Source: Mesorhizobium_K marinum
GTDB taxonomy: Bacteria > Pseudomonadota > Alphaproteobacteria > Rhizobiales > Rhizobiaceae
Strand: one strand, 5' to 3'
Assembly (NCBI RefSeq): GCF_040813715.1
Contig: NZ_JBFOCH010000017.1
DNA length: 64,000 nucleotides
Part shown: positions 1 through 9,512 of the stretch, piece by piece
How the letters are laid out: each line of letters starts with the position of its first letter
Numbering within the stretch: the first letter of the stretch is position 1
The notes under the pieces: model-generated
What the model saw: the letters and a program-made list of their open reading frames with translations, nothing else
Database searches by the model: none
Told to the model about the DNA's origin: nothing
Translations under genes and position numbers: made by a program

Positions 1-563
1 AGGCTCGCCGGCCGGCTGACCGCCTCCTTCAGGCGATAGTATTCGCCGTCGAAGTCGATCGGTTCGTCGGCAGCATAGAGCCTTTCGACGATGTCGATCC
101 ACTCGGCGGCCTGATCGTAGCCTTTCTCGACCAACGGCGTGCCGAACATGCCGAATTCCTTCGGGTTCCAGCCGCAGACGATGTTTAGGCCGGCGCGGCC
201 GTGGCTGATGTGATCGACGGTGGCGAGCGCCTTGGCCGCGTAGAGCGGGTGCACCAGCGGCACATGCACGGTCATGAAGAGGCCTATGCGTTCGGTGGCG
301 GCGGCGAGACCGGCGGCCCAGGTGAACGTCTCGAAGGAATGTTCGCGGACCCGGTTCCGGCCGCCGAACCCCTTCCAGCGGGCGATCGGCAGGAAGAACT
401 CCAGCCCGGCGCGGTCGGCGACCTGGGCCGCGGTCAGGTTGTCGTCCCAGGTCGCCTGCCAGCGCTCCGGCACGTCGGTGATGGCGAGGCCGCCATCGGC
501 ATTTGCCGAAAAGACGCCGAGCTTCAGGCGGTTCGATCCCTTGAGCGGATGCTGCTTGATCAT
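1..563 (-). CDS. LLM-class flavin-dependent oxidoreductase (partial)
   Basis: The N-terminal 187 residues of a luciferase-like (bacterial luciferase fold) monooxygenase; the gene runs off the left edge. These enzymes use reduced flavin and O2 to oxidise small organic, often sulfur- or nitrogen-containing, substrates in the cytoplasm. The start at 563 is preceded on the minus strand by GGGAGG. The segment around residues 95-145 (HVPLVHPLYAAKALATVDHI, then GRAGLNIVCGWNPKEFGMFG) is characteristic of the RutA/SsuD/DmoA-like branch. It is transcribed divergently from the aminotransferase that follows. The family call is secure; the substrate cannot be inferred. Confidence 0.85.
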   Translation of the reverse strand, partial: MIKQHPLKGSNRLKLGVFSANADGGLAITDVPERWQATWDDNLTAAQVADRAGLEFFLPIARWKGFGGRNRVREHSFETFTWAAGLAAATERIGLFMTVHVPLVHPLYAAKALATVDHISHGRAGLNIVCGWNPKEFGMFGTPLVEKGYDQAAEWIDIVERLYAADEPIDFDGEYYRLKEAVSRPAS

Positions 564-692
564 GCTGGTCCTCCCGACCCGGCCCTCACGCTACGACGGG
601 TCGGAAATATTTCAAGCCTGAAATAGTGCCCGGACGCGCCGGCGGCGGCCGATCGGGCCTGCCGAGCGCCTGCCGCAGGGGTAACGCTAATT

Positions 693-742
693 TTTTAAGC
701 TTAAAACTTTTGCCTTGAAATGCGCTCCGGTTCGGATAGCAT
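693..742 (+). promoter_or_regulatory. Palindromic operator and candidate promoter
   Basis: A perfect 14-bp palindrome TTTTAAGCTTAAAA (693-706) abuts a plausible promoter: TTGAAA at 715-720 and TAGCAT at 737-742, spacer 16 bp. It lies in the divergent gap between the flavin oxidoreductase and the aminotransferase. The palindrome is seen directly; the promoter is an inference from consensus matching. No regulator gene for it is apparent nearby. Confidence 0.4.
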
Positions 743-834
743 CGAAGGCCGAAACGCGTGGGACAGTGGCCTGGACATCGGCTTGGGGGGCCGTCGCACG
801 CAGCGTTGCCCGAGTGTGCGCGAAGGGTCCGGTC

Positions 835-2040
835 TTGTCGTTCCTGCCACCGCAATCGTCATCTTCGGCGAAAGCCCGCTATGCGTTCGACGGCATTCGC
901 GCCCAGATCCGCGACCTGCATACCGAAACCATCGCCAACCTCGCGCTGCGCGCCAGGGAACTCGGCGACGTCATCGCGCTCTGGTACGGCGAAGGCGACC
1001 TGGCCACACCGTCCTTCATCAGCGACGCCGCCAAGGCGGCGTTCGACGACGGGCTGACCTTCTACATCCCCAACATGCGCGGCTACGGCCCGCTGATCGA
1101 GGCGCTGTCGGCCTACCAGTCGCGCCTGCACGGGCAGCCCATCCCGACGACGCGCACCACCGTCGCGCCGAGCGGCATGCAGGCGCTCTACATGGCTCTG
1201 GAACTGCTGGTCGATGTCGGCACCAACGTCGTCTACGTGGCGCCGCAATGGCCCAACATCCACAACGCCATCCACCTGATCGGCGGCGAGCCGCGCCCGT
1301 TCGCGCTCGACTTCGACGGCGACTGGAAGCTCGACCTCGACCGGCTGTTCGCGACCTGCGACGCGCGCACCCGGGCCATCTTCCTGTCGACACCGTCGAA
1401 CCCGACCGGCTGGACCGCGAGCCGCACGGAGATGGAGGCGCTGCTCGAGTTCAGCCGCCGCACCGGCGTCTGGATCATCTCCGACGAGGTCTACAACCGC
1501 CTCTATTTCGACGGCGACTGCGCGCCTTCGATCCTGCAGGTCGCCGAGGACGGCGACCGCGTGCTGTCGGTCAACAGCTTCTCGAAGGCCTGGGCGATGA
1601 CCGGCTGGCGCGTCGGCTGGCTGACCCACCCCTCCGGCGTCGCCGACCAGATCGGCGCGATGACGCAATATATCAACAGCGGGACGGCCGGCCCGATCCA
1701 GGCCGGCGCGACCGCGGCCATCACCCGGGGCGAGCCGCTGGTGGAAGAGATCAAGGCGCGCATCCGGACCGGCCTCGACCTCGCCTATGACAGGCTTTCG
1801 CACATTCCGGGCATCGTCCTGCCGACGAAGCCGCGCGGCGGTATGTACGCCTTCTTCGCGATGGAGGGCGAGAGCGACTCGCGCCGGCTCTGCGCGGACA
1901 TCCTCGAAAAGGCGCGCGTCGGCCTCGCGCCCGGCTACCTGTTCGGCGACGCCTCCGCCGCCTTCGTCAGGATGTGCGTCTATCGCGACGCCGCCCAGAT
2001 CGAGACGGCGCTGGAGCGCATGCTCGCCATGAAGAATTGA
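835..2040 (+). CDS. Class I/II pyridoxal-phosphate aminotransferase
   Basis: Fold type I PLP enzyme of about 401 residues, moving an amino group between an amino acid and a 2-oxo acid. Visible motifs are the cofactor-binding ISDEVYNRLYF segment and the Schiff-base lysine in SVNSFSKAWAMTGWRVGWL, followed by the usual C-terminal GGMYAFF segment. The frame is open upstream to a TTG at 715, but that TTG coincides with a candidate -35 box. The TTG at 835, after a GAAGGG stretch, gives a protein of normal family length. The gene is followed by an amino-acid ABC binding protein, which suggests catabolism of an imported amino acid. The start is uncertain and the specificity unknown. Confidence 0.85.
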   Translation: MSFLPPQSSSSAKARYAFDGIRAQIRDLHTETIANLALRARELGDVIALWYGEGDLATPSFISDAAKAAFDDGLTFYIPNMRGYGPLIEALSAYQSRLHGQPIPTTRTTVAPSGMQALYMALELLVDVGTNVVYVAPQWPNIHNAIHLIGGEPRPFALDFDGDWKLDLDRLFATCDARTRAIFLSTPSNPTGWTASRTEMEALLEFSRRTGVWIISDEVYNRLYFDGDCAPSILQVAEDGDRVLSVNSFSKAWAMTGWRVGWLTHPSGVADQIGAMTQYINSGTAGPIQAGATAAITRGEPLVEEIKARIRTGLDLAYDRLSHIPGIVLPTKPRGGMYAFFAMEGESDSRRLCADILEKARVGLAPGYLFGDASAAFVRMCVYRDAAQIETALERMLAMKN

Positions 2041-2110
2041 CGCCGCGCGGACCAGCGGCGGCAAAAGACCGGCGGGGAGGACTCGTCCGGACCAACAGAG
2101 GGAAAGAAAG

Positions 2111-2908
2111 ATGAAATTCACCCGTCGCAACCTGATCATCGCCGCAGCCGTGGCCGGCATCGCCGCCGGCCCGGTCTCCGCCTTCGCCGAGGGCGTGCTC
2201 AACGTCGGCTCCTACCCGAACAACCCGCCTTTCGAGTTCAAGGCCGAAAGCGGCAACTTCGAGGGTTTTGAGGTGGACATCGTGACCGAGGCCGCCAAGC
2301 GCGCCGGCATGACCGTCAACATCGAGGGCTACGACTTCCAGCCGCTGTTCGCCGCCACGAGTTCGGGCCGCATCGACGCCGCCATCTCCTCGATCACCAT
2401 CACCCCGGAGCGGCTGGGCTCGCAGTCCTTCACGCAGCCCTACTACGATTCCGACATGGGCGTCGCCGCCAAGACGGACGGCATGGTCAAGGGGCTGGCC
2501 GACCTCAAGGGCAAGGTCGTCGGCGTGCTGAGCGGCTCGACCGGAGAGAAGTGGTCGATGGAAAACCAGGCCGCGCAGGGCTTCAGCGAGGTCAAGGGCT
2601 ACAACACCCAGCAGGACGTTCTGCTCGACCTCGCCGCCGGCCGCGTCGACGGCGTCGTCAGCGACGTTCCCGGCATGGACTACGCCTTCACCAAGATGCA
2701 GGGCCTCGCCGTCGTAGAGCGCATCAAGACCGGCGAGCAGTACGGCCTGATGATGACCAAGGATTCGCCGCTGCTCGGCAAGATCAACGACGCCATCACC
2801 GAGATGAAGAAGGACGGCACGCTGCAGGCGATCCACAAGAAGTGGTTCGGCACCGACGCGCCGGCCGATTCCTCGACGGCGGCCGAAGCGCCGATGCCGA
2901 AGGCCTGA
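2111..2908 (+). CDS. Amino-acid ABC transporter substrate-binding protein (family 3)
   Basis: A 265-residue periplasmic binding protein with a cleavable signal peptide (twin Arg-containing start, hydrophobic core to about residue 24, cleavage near AFA). The bilobed SBP family 3 pattern is visible: NNPPFEF near the mature start, GFEVDIV, then ISSITITPERL and VVGVLSGSTGEKW. An RBS (AGGGAAAG) lies just upstream of the ATG. It should deliver an amino acid or opine-like compound to the permease encoded next. A strong 12-bp hairpin separates the two genes. No ATP-binding subunit gene is present in the neighbourhood. Confidence 0.9.
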   Translation: MKFTRRNLIIAAAVAGIAAGPVSAFAEGVLNVGSYPNNPPFEFKAESGNFEGFEVDIVTEAAKRAGMTVNIEGYDFQPLFAATSSGRIDAAISSITITPERLGSQSFTQPYYDSDMGVAAKTDGMVKGLADLKGKVVGVLSGSTGEKWSMENQAAQGFSEVKGYNTQQDVLLDLAAGRVDGVVSDVPGMDYAFTKMQGLAVVERIKTGEQYGLMMTKDSPLLGKINDAITEMKKDGTLQAIHKKWFGTDAPADSSTAAEAPMPKA

Positions 2909-2931
2909 CGGCCCCGGAACCTGTCGTGGTG

Positions 2932-2959
2932 AATCGTGCCGGCAACCGCCGGCACGATT
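2932..2959 (+). terminator. Intercistronic 12-bp hairpin after binding-protein gene
   Basis: A perfect 12-bp inverted repeat (AATCGTGCCGGC and its complement) with an AACC loop, followed by GTTTT, 23 bases after the stop codon. It probably stabilises the 3' end of the binding-protein message and reduces read-through into the permease gene. Confidence 0.7.
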
Positions 2960-2978
2960 GTTTTGGGTAGGGACGCAC

Positions 2979-3653
2979 ATGACATTGCTCGACACCTTCT
3001 TCAACGGACAGGTCATGATTTCGGCCTTTCCGGCGCTGATGCGCGGCCTCGTCAACACGCTGAAGCTCGGGCTGCTCGCCGTGGGCATCGGCATCCCGGT
3101 CGGGCTGGTGATCAGCCTGGTCCGCCTTTATGCGCCGAAGCCGCTGCGCTGGCTTGCCATCGGCTACATCGACATCTTCCGCGCCATGCCGGTGCTGGTC
3201 GTGCTGATCCTGATCTACTACGCCCTGCCCTTCGTCGGCATCCGCCTGTCGTCATGGGCGTCGGCGACGCTTGCGTTCACCTTCGTCATGTCGGCCTATT
3301 CGGCGGAAGTCTTCCGTTCCGGCATCGAGAGCATCCCGCAGGGCCAGTTCGAGGCGGCCCAGGCGCTCGGCCTGCCGTTCCTGCTGACGCTTCGCAAGGT
3401 GATCCTGCCGCAAGCGGTGCGCCTCGTCATCCCGCCGACCACCAGCAACTGCGTGTCGATGTTCAAGGACACGTCGCTGGCGTCGGTGGTCGCACTGCCC
3501 GAGCTCCTGAAGGAAGCCAACAACGCACAGGCGCTCTACGCCAACCCGTCGCCGCTGATCGGCGCGGCGCTCGTCTACCTGATCTTCCTGTGGCCGATGG
3601 TGCGGCTGGTCGGCATGCTCGAGCGCAAGTTCAAGGTCGAGAAGACGCGCTGA
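2979..3653 (+). CDS. Amino-acid ABC transporter permease (HisM/GlnP family)
   Basis: A 224-residue inner-membrane permease of the polar amino-acid uptake family. About five hydrophobic segments are visible. The cytoplasmic EAA loop that contacts the ATPase lies near residues 125-150 (GQFEAAQALGLPF with the downstream KVILPQAVR). The ATG at 2979 follows a GTAGGGA ribosome site; an upstream in-frame start falls inside the hairpin and is rejected. It pairs with the preceding binding protein. An importer normally needs an ATPase, so one must be supplied from elsewhere in the genome. Confidence 0.88.
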   Translation: MTLLDTFFNGQVMISAFPALMRGLVNTLKLGLLAVGIGIPVGLVISLVRLYAPKPLRWLAIGYIDIFRAMPVLVVLILIYYALPFVGIRLSSWASATLAFTFVMSAYSAEVFRSGIESIPQGQFEAAQALGLPFLLTLRKVILPQAVRLVIPPTTSNCVSMFKDTSLASVVALPELLKEANNAQALYANPSPLIGAALVYLIFLWPMVRLVGMLERKFKVEKTR

Positions 3654-3693
3654 GCGCCGGCCTCAAGACCCCCGCAATATCCGAGGAACGTCC

Positions 3694-5036
3694 ATGAACC
3701 AGCATTCATCCGCCGCCGCAGACGCATTTCCCGTCGACCGCATCCGGACGATGTTTCCCGCGCTGCAGAAGGCCGGCGATTTCATCTTCCTGGACAACGC
3801 TGCCGGAGCGCAGATCCCCCAGAGCGTGCTCGACGCCGTCACCGACCATCTTGTCTCGCACAACNCGCCGGAGCGCAGATCCCCCAGAGTGTGCTCGACG
3901 CCGTCACCGACCATCTTGTCTCGCACAACGTGCAGCGCGGCGGCCGCTACGGCCGCAGCGTCACCGTCGACCGCGTGATCGACGAGGCGCGCCAGAGCGT
4001 GGCGATCCTCATCAATGCCTACCGCCCCGAGGAAGTCTGCTTCGGCATGAACGCGACCTCCTTCATCCGCCTGGTCAGCCTCGGCATCGGCCAGATGATC
4101 GCCGCCGACCGGACGCGCGACGAGATCGTCGTCACCGACATGGACCACGACGCCAACATCGCGACCTGGCTGGCGCTGGAGGCGCAGGGCGCGAAATTCG
4201 TCTGGTGGCGCATGCGCGAGGACGGCAACCTGCATGTCGACGATCTCAAGCCGCTGGTCGGCGAGCGCACGCGCCTCGTCGCCTGCACGGTCACGGCGCA
4301 TGCGATCGGCTCGATCGTCGATGTCGCCTCCGTGGCCAGGATCGCGCATGCGGCCGGCGCCGAAGTCTTTCTCGACAGCGTCCACTACGGGCCGCACGGG
4401 CTGATCGACGTGCAGGCCTGGGACTGCGACTACCTGGTCTGCTCGGGCTACAAGAACTTTTCGCCACACATGGGCTTCCTGTGGGGCCGCTTCGACCTCC
4501 TGAAGCGCCTGCCGACCTTCCGCGAGGACTTCATTCCCGACGAGCCGCCCTACAAGGTGGAAGCCGGCACCTTCATCTACGAGAACGTCGCCGGCATGGA
4601 CGCCGCCGTGCGCTACCTCGAATCCATCGGCCGCAACTTCGCGCCATCCAACAACCGGACGCGCCGGGAAAACATCGTCGCCGGCATGACCGCCATCCGG
4701 CAATACGAACTCGTGCTGGCGCGGGCGATGATGAAGGTGCTGCACGAATGCGGCGCGACGATCTACGGCGTCGCCGACGAAGCGAGGCTCGACGAGCGCG
4801 TGCCGACCTTCTGCTTCAACATCGGCAAGCTGTCGCCGCAGCGGATCGTCGAAGAGATGGCGAAGCGCGACATCGGCATCCGCGACGGCCACATGTACGC
4901 GCCGCGCCTGATGAACCGTCTCAACCTGTCGATGGATTCCGGGGCGATCCGGGCGTCGCTGCTGCACTACAACACGCTGGACGAAGTGCGCCGCTTCGGC
5001 GAGGCGCTGAAGGCGGTAATCGCGAAGCTGAGCTGA
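3694..5036 (+). CDS. Class V aminotransferase / cysteine-desulfurase-like enzyme (interrupted by assembly junction)
   Basis: A PLP-dependent class V fold enzyme, about 425 residues after removing the artefact at 3865. The N-terminus carries FIFLDNAAGAQIPQSVLDAV, the substrate/cofactor region is rich in aromatics, and the presumed PLP lysine sits in CSGYKNFSPHMG. This matches the VC1184-type cysteine-desulfurase-like subfamily better than true IscS or kynureninase. Its role could be C-S or C-N bond cleavage of an amino acid, but the substrate is unknown. It follows the ABC permease by 40 bp and probably shares its transcript. The apparent frame break is caused by an N and a 63-bp duplicated flank, not by mutation. 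Confidence 0.8.
3802..3929. repeat. Assembly junction (N at 3865) with duplicated flanks
   Basis: Copies 3802-3864 and 3867-3929 differ by one base on either side of an N, typical of two contig ends joined without merging. Removing 65 bases restores the class V reading frame. Confidence 0.85.
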
Positions 5037-5044
5037 GACAGCAC

Positions 5045-5180
5045 CTTCCCTCCCCTTTTTGGGGAGGGAGACGACTGCCGGAGGCGGCGGGACGGGTGGG
5101 GCGGCGAATGAACGCGAGACGTCCCTTTGAGCGTCGCGCATAGAGACGCGGGCCCGGTCGGCACTTCCCGCCACCCCTCA
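5045..5180. repeat. Rhizobial-type palindromic intergenic element
   Basis: Between two converging genes lies TCCCTCCCC-TTTTT-GGGGAGGGA (5047-5069), a 9-bp stem. It is followed by a G-rich stretch (GGGACGGGTGGGGCGG) and, near 5167, a roughly complementary CCCGCCACCCC stretch. The arrangement resembles dispersed palindromic repeats common in Mesorhizobium intergenic DNA. The T-loop hairpin could also end transcription from both sides. The family assignment is from memory of such elements and not verified. Confidence 0.45.
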
Positions 5181-5204
5181 CGTCAAAGTAGTGGAACTAC
5201 AAGC

Positions 5205-6632
5205 CTACTCGCCGTAGCCGATGATGCCCTTGACCTCGAGGAAGTCGTGGATCGCCCAGTCGGCGTATTCGCGGCCGTTGCCGGACTGCTTGTAGCCGCC
5301 GAACGGGGCGAAGGTGTCCCACTCGGGATAGTTGATCGACACCTGGCCTGCGCGGATGCGCGAGGCGATCTGGCGCGCATGGTCGATGTTCTTCGATTGC
5401 ACGTAGCCGGCGAGGCCGTAGACGGTGTCGTTGGCGATCTTCACCGCCTCGTCCTCGTCCTCGTAGGAAATCACCGACAGGACCGGCCCGAAAATTTCCT
5501 CCTTCTCGATCGCCATGCCCGGCTTCACATGGCCGAACACCGTCGGGCGCACGTAGTAGCCGCGGTTGAGATGCTCCGGACGGCCCGGGCCGCCGGTCAC
5601 CAGAGTGGCGCCCTCGGCGATACCCTTCTCGATGAGGCCCTGGATCTTGTTGAACTGCAGCTCGCTGACAACGGGACCGAGCTGGGTGTCTTCCAGGCGC
5701 GGGTCGCCGACCTTGTGGGCGTCGGCAGCCTTCCTGGCGACCTCGAGCGCCTCATCATGGCGGGCGGCCGGCACCAGCATGCGGGTCGGCGCGTCGCAGG
5801 ACTGGCCGCTGTTGCCGAAGCAGGCGTTGACGCCCTTCCTCACCGCGCGCTCGAAATCGGCGTCGGGCAGGATGATGTTGGCCGACTTGCCGCCGAGCTC
5901 CTGCGCCACGCGCTTGACGGTCCTGGCGGCCGTCTCGGCGACGATGATGCCGGCCCGCGTCGAGCCGGTGAACGACACCATATCGACATCGGCATGGCCG
6001 GCCATGACCTGGCCGACGTCTGGCCCGGTGCCGTTGACCATGTTGTAGACGCCCTTCGGCGTGCCGGCGGCGTCCATCACTTCGGAGAAGACAATGCCGG
6101 AGATCGGCGCGATCTCGGACGGCTTCAGCACCACCGTGCAGCCCGCCGCGATCGCCGGCGCCACCTTGCAGACGATCTGGTTGAGCGGCCAGTTCCACGG
6201 CGTGATGAGCGCGCAGACACCGATCGGCTCCTTGACCACCATGGTGGAGCCGCGCCGTTCGGAGAAGGAGTAGTCCTCCAGCGCCTTGATGGTCGCTTCC
6301 ATGTGCGCCCTGCCGGCCCAGGCCTGCGCCTCGCGCGCCCAGGTGATGGGCGAACCGTTTTCCTGGCTGACCGCCTGCGCGATGTCCTCGTAGCGCTCGT
6401 TGTAGACCTCGAGGATACGCCTCAGGAGCGCCAGCCGCTCCTCCTTGGTGGTCAGCGAGAAGGCCGGGAACGCCGCCTTGGCGGCAGCGACCGCCCGGTC
6501 GACATCGGCCGACGACCCCACCGAAATCTGCGTGTAGGCCTCTTCGGTCGACGGATCGATCACGTCGAGAAGCGCCGGCTTCACCGGGTCCACCCACTTG
6601 CCGTCGATGTAGAATTTCAGATGGTTGCTCAT
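5205..6632 (-). CDS. NAD(P)-dependent aldehyde dehydrogenase
   Basis: A 475-residue aldehyde dehydrogenase oxidising an aldehyde to the acid. Motifs in order: TPWNWPLNQI (Rossmann entry), FTGSTRAGI, the general base region ELGGKSANIIL, the catalytic cysteine in GNSGQSCDAPTRM, and EEIFGPVLSVISY near the C-terminus. The start at MSNHLKFYIDG is chosen because GAAGAGG lies upstream and the open extension beyond it is Arg/Cys-rich and unlike the family. It converges with the class V gene and sits downstream of the amidohydrolase. The substrate cannot be told from the sequence. Confidence 0.93.
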   Translation of the reverse strand: MSNHLKFYIDGKWVDPVKPALLDVIDPSTEEAYTQISVGSSADVDRAVAAAKAAFPAFSLTTKEERLALLRRILEVYNERYEDIAQAVSQENGSPITWAREAQAWAGRAHMEATIKALEDYSFSERRGSTMVVKEPIGVCALITPWNWPLNQIVCKVAPAIAAGCTVVLKPSEIAPISGIVFSEVMDAAGTPKGVYNMVNGTGPDVGQVMAGHADVDMVSFTGSTRAGIIVAETAARTVKRVAQELGGKSANIILPDADFERAVRKGVNACFGNSGQSCDAPTRMLVPAARHDEALEVARKAADAHKVGDPRLEDTQLGPVVSELQFNKIQGLIEKGIAEGATLVTGGPGRPEHLNRGYYVRPTVFGHVKPGMAIEKEEIFGPVLSVISYEDEDEAVKIANDTVYGLAGYVQSKNIDHARQIASRIRAGQVSINYPEWDTFAPFGGYKQSGNGREYADWAIHDFLEVKGIIGYGE

Positions 6633-6747
6633 GCTTGCTCGCCTCTTCGATCGATTGCGGCATCGGCATAGCACAAAAGCGCGCCGCTTTGCGCCACATG
6701 CGCGCCTGCGCCGTGTCGCCACGACGACATTGTGCCAGCCCTAAACG

Positions 6748-8198
6748 TCAATCCAGCCGGTAGACGCGCGCCGCCGTGTTCCAGAAGATGTCGGCCTCGG
6801 CCGTGGCCCCATGCTTCGCGACAGCCTTGCGGTGGGCCGCGATCAACTCGGCGTGGCTGGTCCAGAGTTTTTCGATCGGGAAGTTGGAGCCGAACATCAG
6901 CCGGTCGCTGCCGAGGATGTCGATGGCGTTGCCGACCACCGTGGCGATCACCTCCGGGTCGTTGCGATGCGCGAAGGTCCCGAGGCCGGAAAGCTTGGCG
7001 TAGAGGTTAGGCGCCTCGGCAAGCGTGCGCAGCCCCGCCTTCCATTCCTCGACGACCGGCGCGGCGAGGCCGGTCAGCATGCCGGCGTGGGTGAGGATGA
7101 AATCGGTTCCGGGGTTCTCGCCGANCGATGCGCGAAGGTCCCGAGGCCGGAAAGCTTGGCGTAGAGGTTCGGCGCCTCGGCAAGCTTACGCAGCCCCGCC
7201 TTCCATTCCTCGACGACCGGCGCGGCCAGGTCGGTCAGCATGCCGGCGTGGGTGAGGATGAAATCGGTTCCGGGGTTCTCGCCGACGAGTTGCAGGCCGT
7301 CCTTCATCTGCGCGGGAAAAAGCTGGAGATCGAAGGAAAGGCCGTAGTCCTTCAGACGCGCGACGTTCCCGCGCACAACGGGGTCGATGACCTGGTCGGC
7401 GGACTTCGCGAAGCGGAAGGCCGGCGTCTCGTGCCAGTGGAGTTGCATGCGCACCCCGCGCAAGAGCGGATACTTCACCAGCCGGTCGATCTGCGGCCTG
7501 ACGTCGTCGACGGTCATGTCGGCATAGCCGACGATGGCATTCGGCCAGCCCGTCCGCGCCGCCGTCTCGGCCAGGAAGGCGACCTCGTTCTCGAANCTGC
7601 ATGCGTACCCCGCGCAACAGCGGATACTTCACCAGCCGGTCGATCTGCTGCCTAACGTCGTCGACGGTCATGTCGGCATAGCCGACGATGGCATGCGGCC
7701 AGCCCGTCCGCGCCGCCGTCTCGGCCAGGAAGGCGACCTCGTTCTCGAAATCCTCCTTCGCCCAGTTGGTTTGCACATAGACGGCCTTCTCGACGCCGGA
7801 TCCTNCTTCGCGAAGCGGAAGGCCGGCGTCTCGTGCCAGTGGAGTTGCATGCGCACCCCGCGCAAGAGCGGATACTTCACCAGCCGGTCGATCTGCGGCC
7901 TGACGTCGTCGACGGTCATGTCGGCATAGCCGACGATGGCATTCGGCCAGCCCGTCCGCGCCGCCGTCTCGGCCAGGAAGGCGACCTCGTTCTCGAAATC
8001 CTCCTTCGCCCAGTTGGTCTGCACATAGACGGCCTTCTCGACGCCGGATCCTTCCTGGTCGGCGAGGAATTCCTCGATCGGATAGTCGCGGCGGATCGCC
8101 TCGTAAGGCCCGAAAATGCGCGGCACCATGGGTCCGACCAGCCAGGGCTGGTCCTTCTGCCGCCAGATGTGGAAGTGGGAATCGATGGCTTTCTGCAT
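6748..8198 (-). CDS. Amidohydrolase-family TIM-barrel hydrolase (interrupted by three assembly junctions)
   Basis: About 295 residues once the artefacts at 7125, 7596 and 7805 are removed. It is an amidohydrolase-2 (PF04909) type metal-dependent hydrolase or lactonase. Motifs are the metal-binding HxH near the N-terminus (IDSHFHIW), VRMQLHWHET, FILTHAGM and the late FGSNFPIEKLW. Its ATG overlaps the stop of the upstream VWA gene by one base (TGATG), so it is translationally coupled to the molybdenum-hydroxylase operon. Relatives open lactones or hydrolyse amides in catabolic pathways, so it may act on the hydroxylated product of that enzyme; this is inference. Confidence 0.8.
6965..7285. repeat. 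Assembly junction (N at 7125)
   Basis: Copies 6965-7124 and 7126-7285 (160 bp) differ at several bases, which points to strain variants joined at a contig end. Confidence 0.85.
7404..8052. repeat. Double assembly junction (N at 7596 and 7805)
   Basis: 7444-7595 is repeated at 7598-7749. 7404-7595 plus 7750-7804 is repeated at 7806-8052. A small contig appears to have been placed between two overlapping ends. Joining 7403 directly to 7806 restores the amidohydrolase frame. Confidence 0.85.
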
Positions 8199-9512
8199 CA
8201 GGAGTTGCTCCTCCAGAGAGAGGCGGCCGGTGGCGCCGGCCGGGCAAGCGTCAGCACGAAATCGGCGAGGCGTGGAAGCGACGAGCCGTCGACCAGATCG
8301 TCGAGCCAGGGCAGGATCGCCTTCAGGGCGGCGGTCTGTGGCGAGAAGCGCGGATCGCCGGCGAGCGGCGTGGCAAGCGTCAGACGATGCGCGCGCGCGC
8401 CGAGCCGCCTGATTGCCGTCTCCATCTCGGCATGGTCGCCGCGCTCGAGGCCGTCCGACAGGAGCAGGACNNNNNNNNNNNNNNNNNNNNNNNNNNAGGA
8501 TCGCCTTCAGGGCGGCGGTCTGTGGCGAGAAGCGCGGATCGCCGGCGAGCGGCGTGGCGAGCGTCAGACGATGCGCGCGCGCGCCGAGCCGCCTGATTGC
8601 CGTCTCCATCTCGGCATGGTCGCCGCGCTCGAGACCGTCCGACAGGAGCAGGACGGCAGCGCCGCGGGCGAAGGCGGCAAAGCGCGGCACCGAGAGGAAG
8701 GCAAGAAGCGTCGGGCCGATGCGGGTGCCGCCGTCCCAGTCTTCCACCAGCGCGGCAGTGCGGCCAAGCGCGACATCGGCGTCGCCGCGCCTGAGCGCGC
8801 GGGTGATGCGGGTGAGCCGCGTCCCCAGCGTGAAGACCTCAACGCGGTCGGTCGCCTGCACGGCGGCATGGGCGAGCTTCAGATAGTCGCCGGTATGGAG
8901 CTTCATCGAGCCTGAAATGTCGATCAGGATCAAGAGCCGGCGCGCGACAGTCGGGCGGCGGCGCAAAGGCGGCGCCGGCACGTCGCCGTCGGCGCGCACG
9001 ATAGCGCGGAGCGCACGGCGGAGATCGGGCGTGCCGCGGGAATTCGTCCGCACCGAACGCAGGGAGCGCCGCTGCGGCAGGGCGGACGGAAGCACCCTGC
9101 GGAACTGGCCGAGCGTCTCGCGGTCAGCCAGGAATGCGCGCTGGCCGAGCCGCTCCAGGGCGGAGGCGGTTTCGCCGCCCTCCTCCTGCCTGAGGTCCCG
9201 CCCGTCGCCCTGCTGTTCGACGCCGCTGTCGTCCTTCACCTCGGTGTCTTCGTCGCCGCGCGCGTCGGCCGTGACGGTCGCCTCGCCGTAGAAGTAGCCG
9301 CGGAACAGCGCATCGAACTCGGCCATGCGGTCGGCGGATGGGCCGAGCGTGGCAAGGGCCGCCTGCCGGATGTCCTCCATCGAACGCGGCCCGAGCAGCG
9401 CCACGCCCTGCATGAAGGCGATGGCCTGTTCGCCTGCGACTGAAAAGCCGAAACGCCTGACATGCCGGGCAAAGCCGGCGAAGGGACGCGCGCCTTGCGG
9501 GAGGGGGGTCAC
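8198..9512 (-). CDS. VWA domain protein, CoxE-like (contains 26-N gap)
   Basis: About 376 residues after removing the gap and its duplicated flank. The N-terminal half is charged and variable. The C-terminal half is a von Willebrand A domain with the MIDAS motif DISGSM and the later DWDGGTRIG and LLLSDG segments. Proteins of this type (CoxE) work with a MoxR ATPase to mature molybdenum hydroxylases, as described for carbon monoxide dehydrogenase, where CoxD and CoxE assemble the metal centre. The start codon overlaps the MoxR stop (ATGA), and the stop overlaps the amidohydrolase start. This is consistent with a chaperone for the enzyme encoded upstream. Confidence 0.85.
8313..8654. repeat. 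Assembly gap (26 N, 8471-8496) with duplicated flanks
   Basis: Copies 8313-8470 and 8497-8654 (158 bp) flank the longest N-run in the window. Confidence 0.85.

Noticed and set aside
7404..8052. Three similar segments suggesting a repeat array or CRISPR.
   Set aside because: The copies are parts of one amidohydrolase gene separated by single N bases; there are no spacers of constant length.
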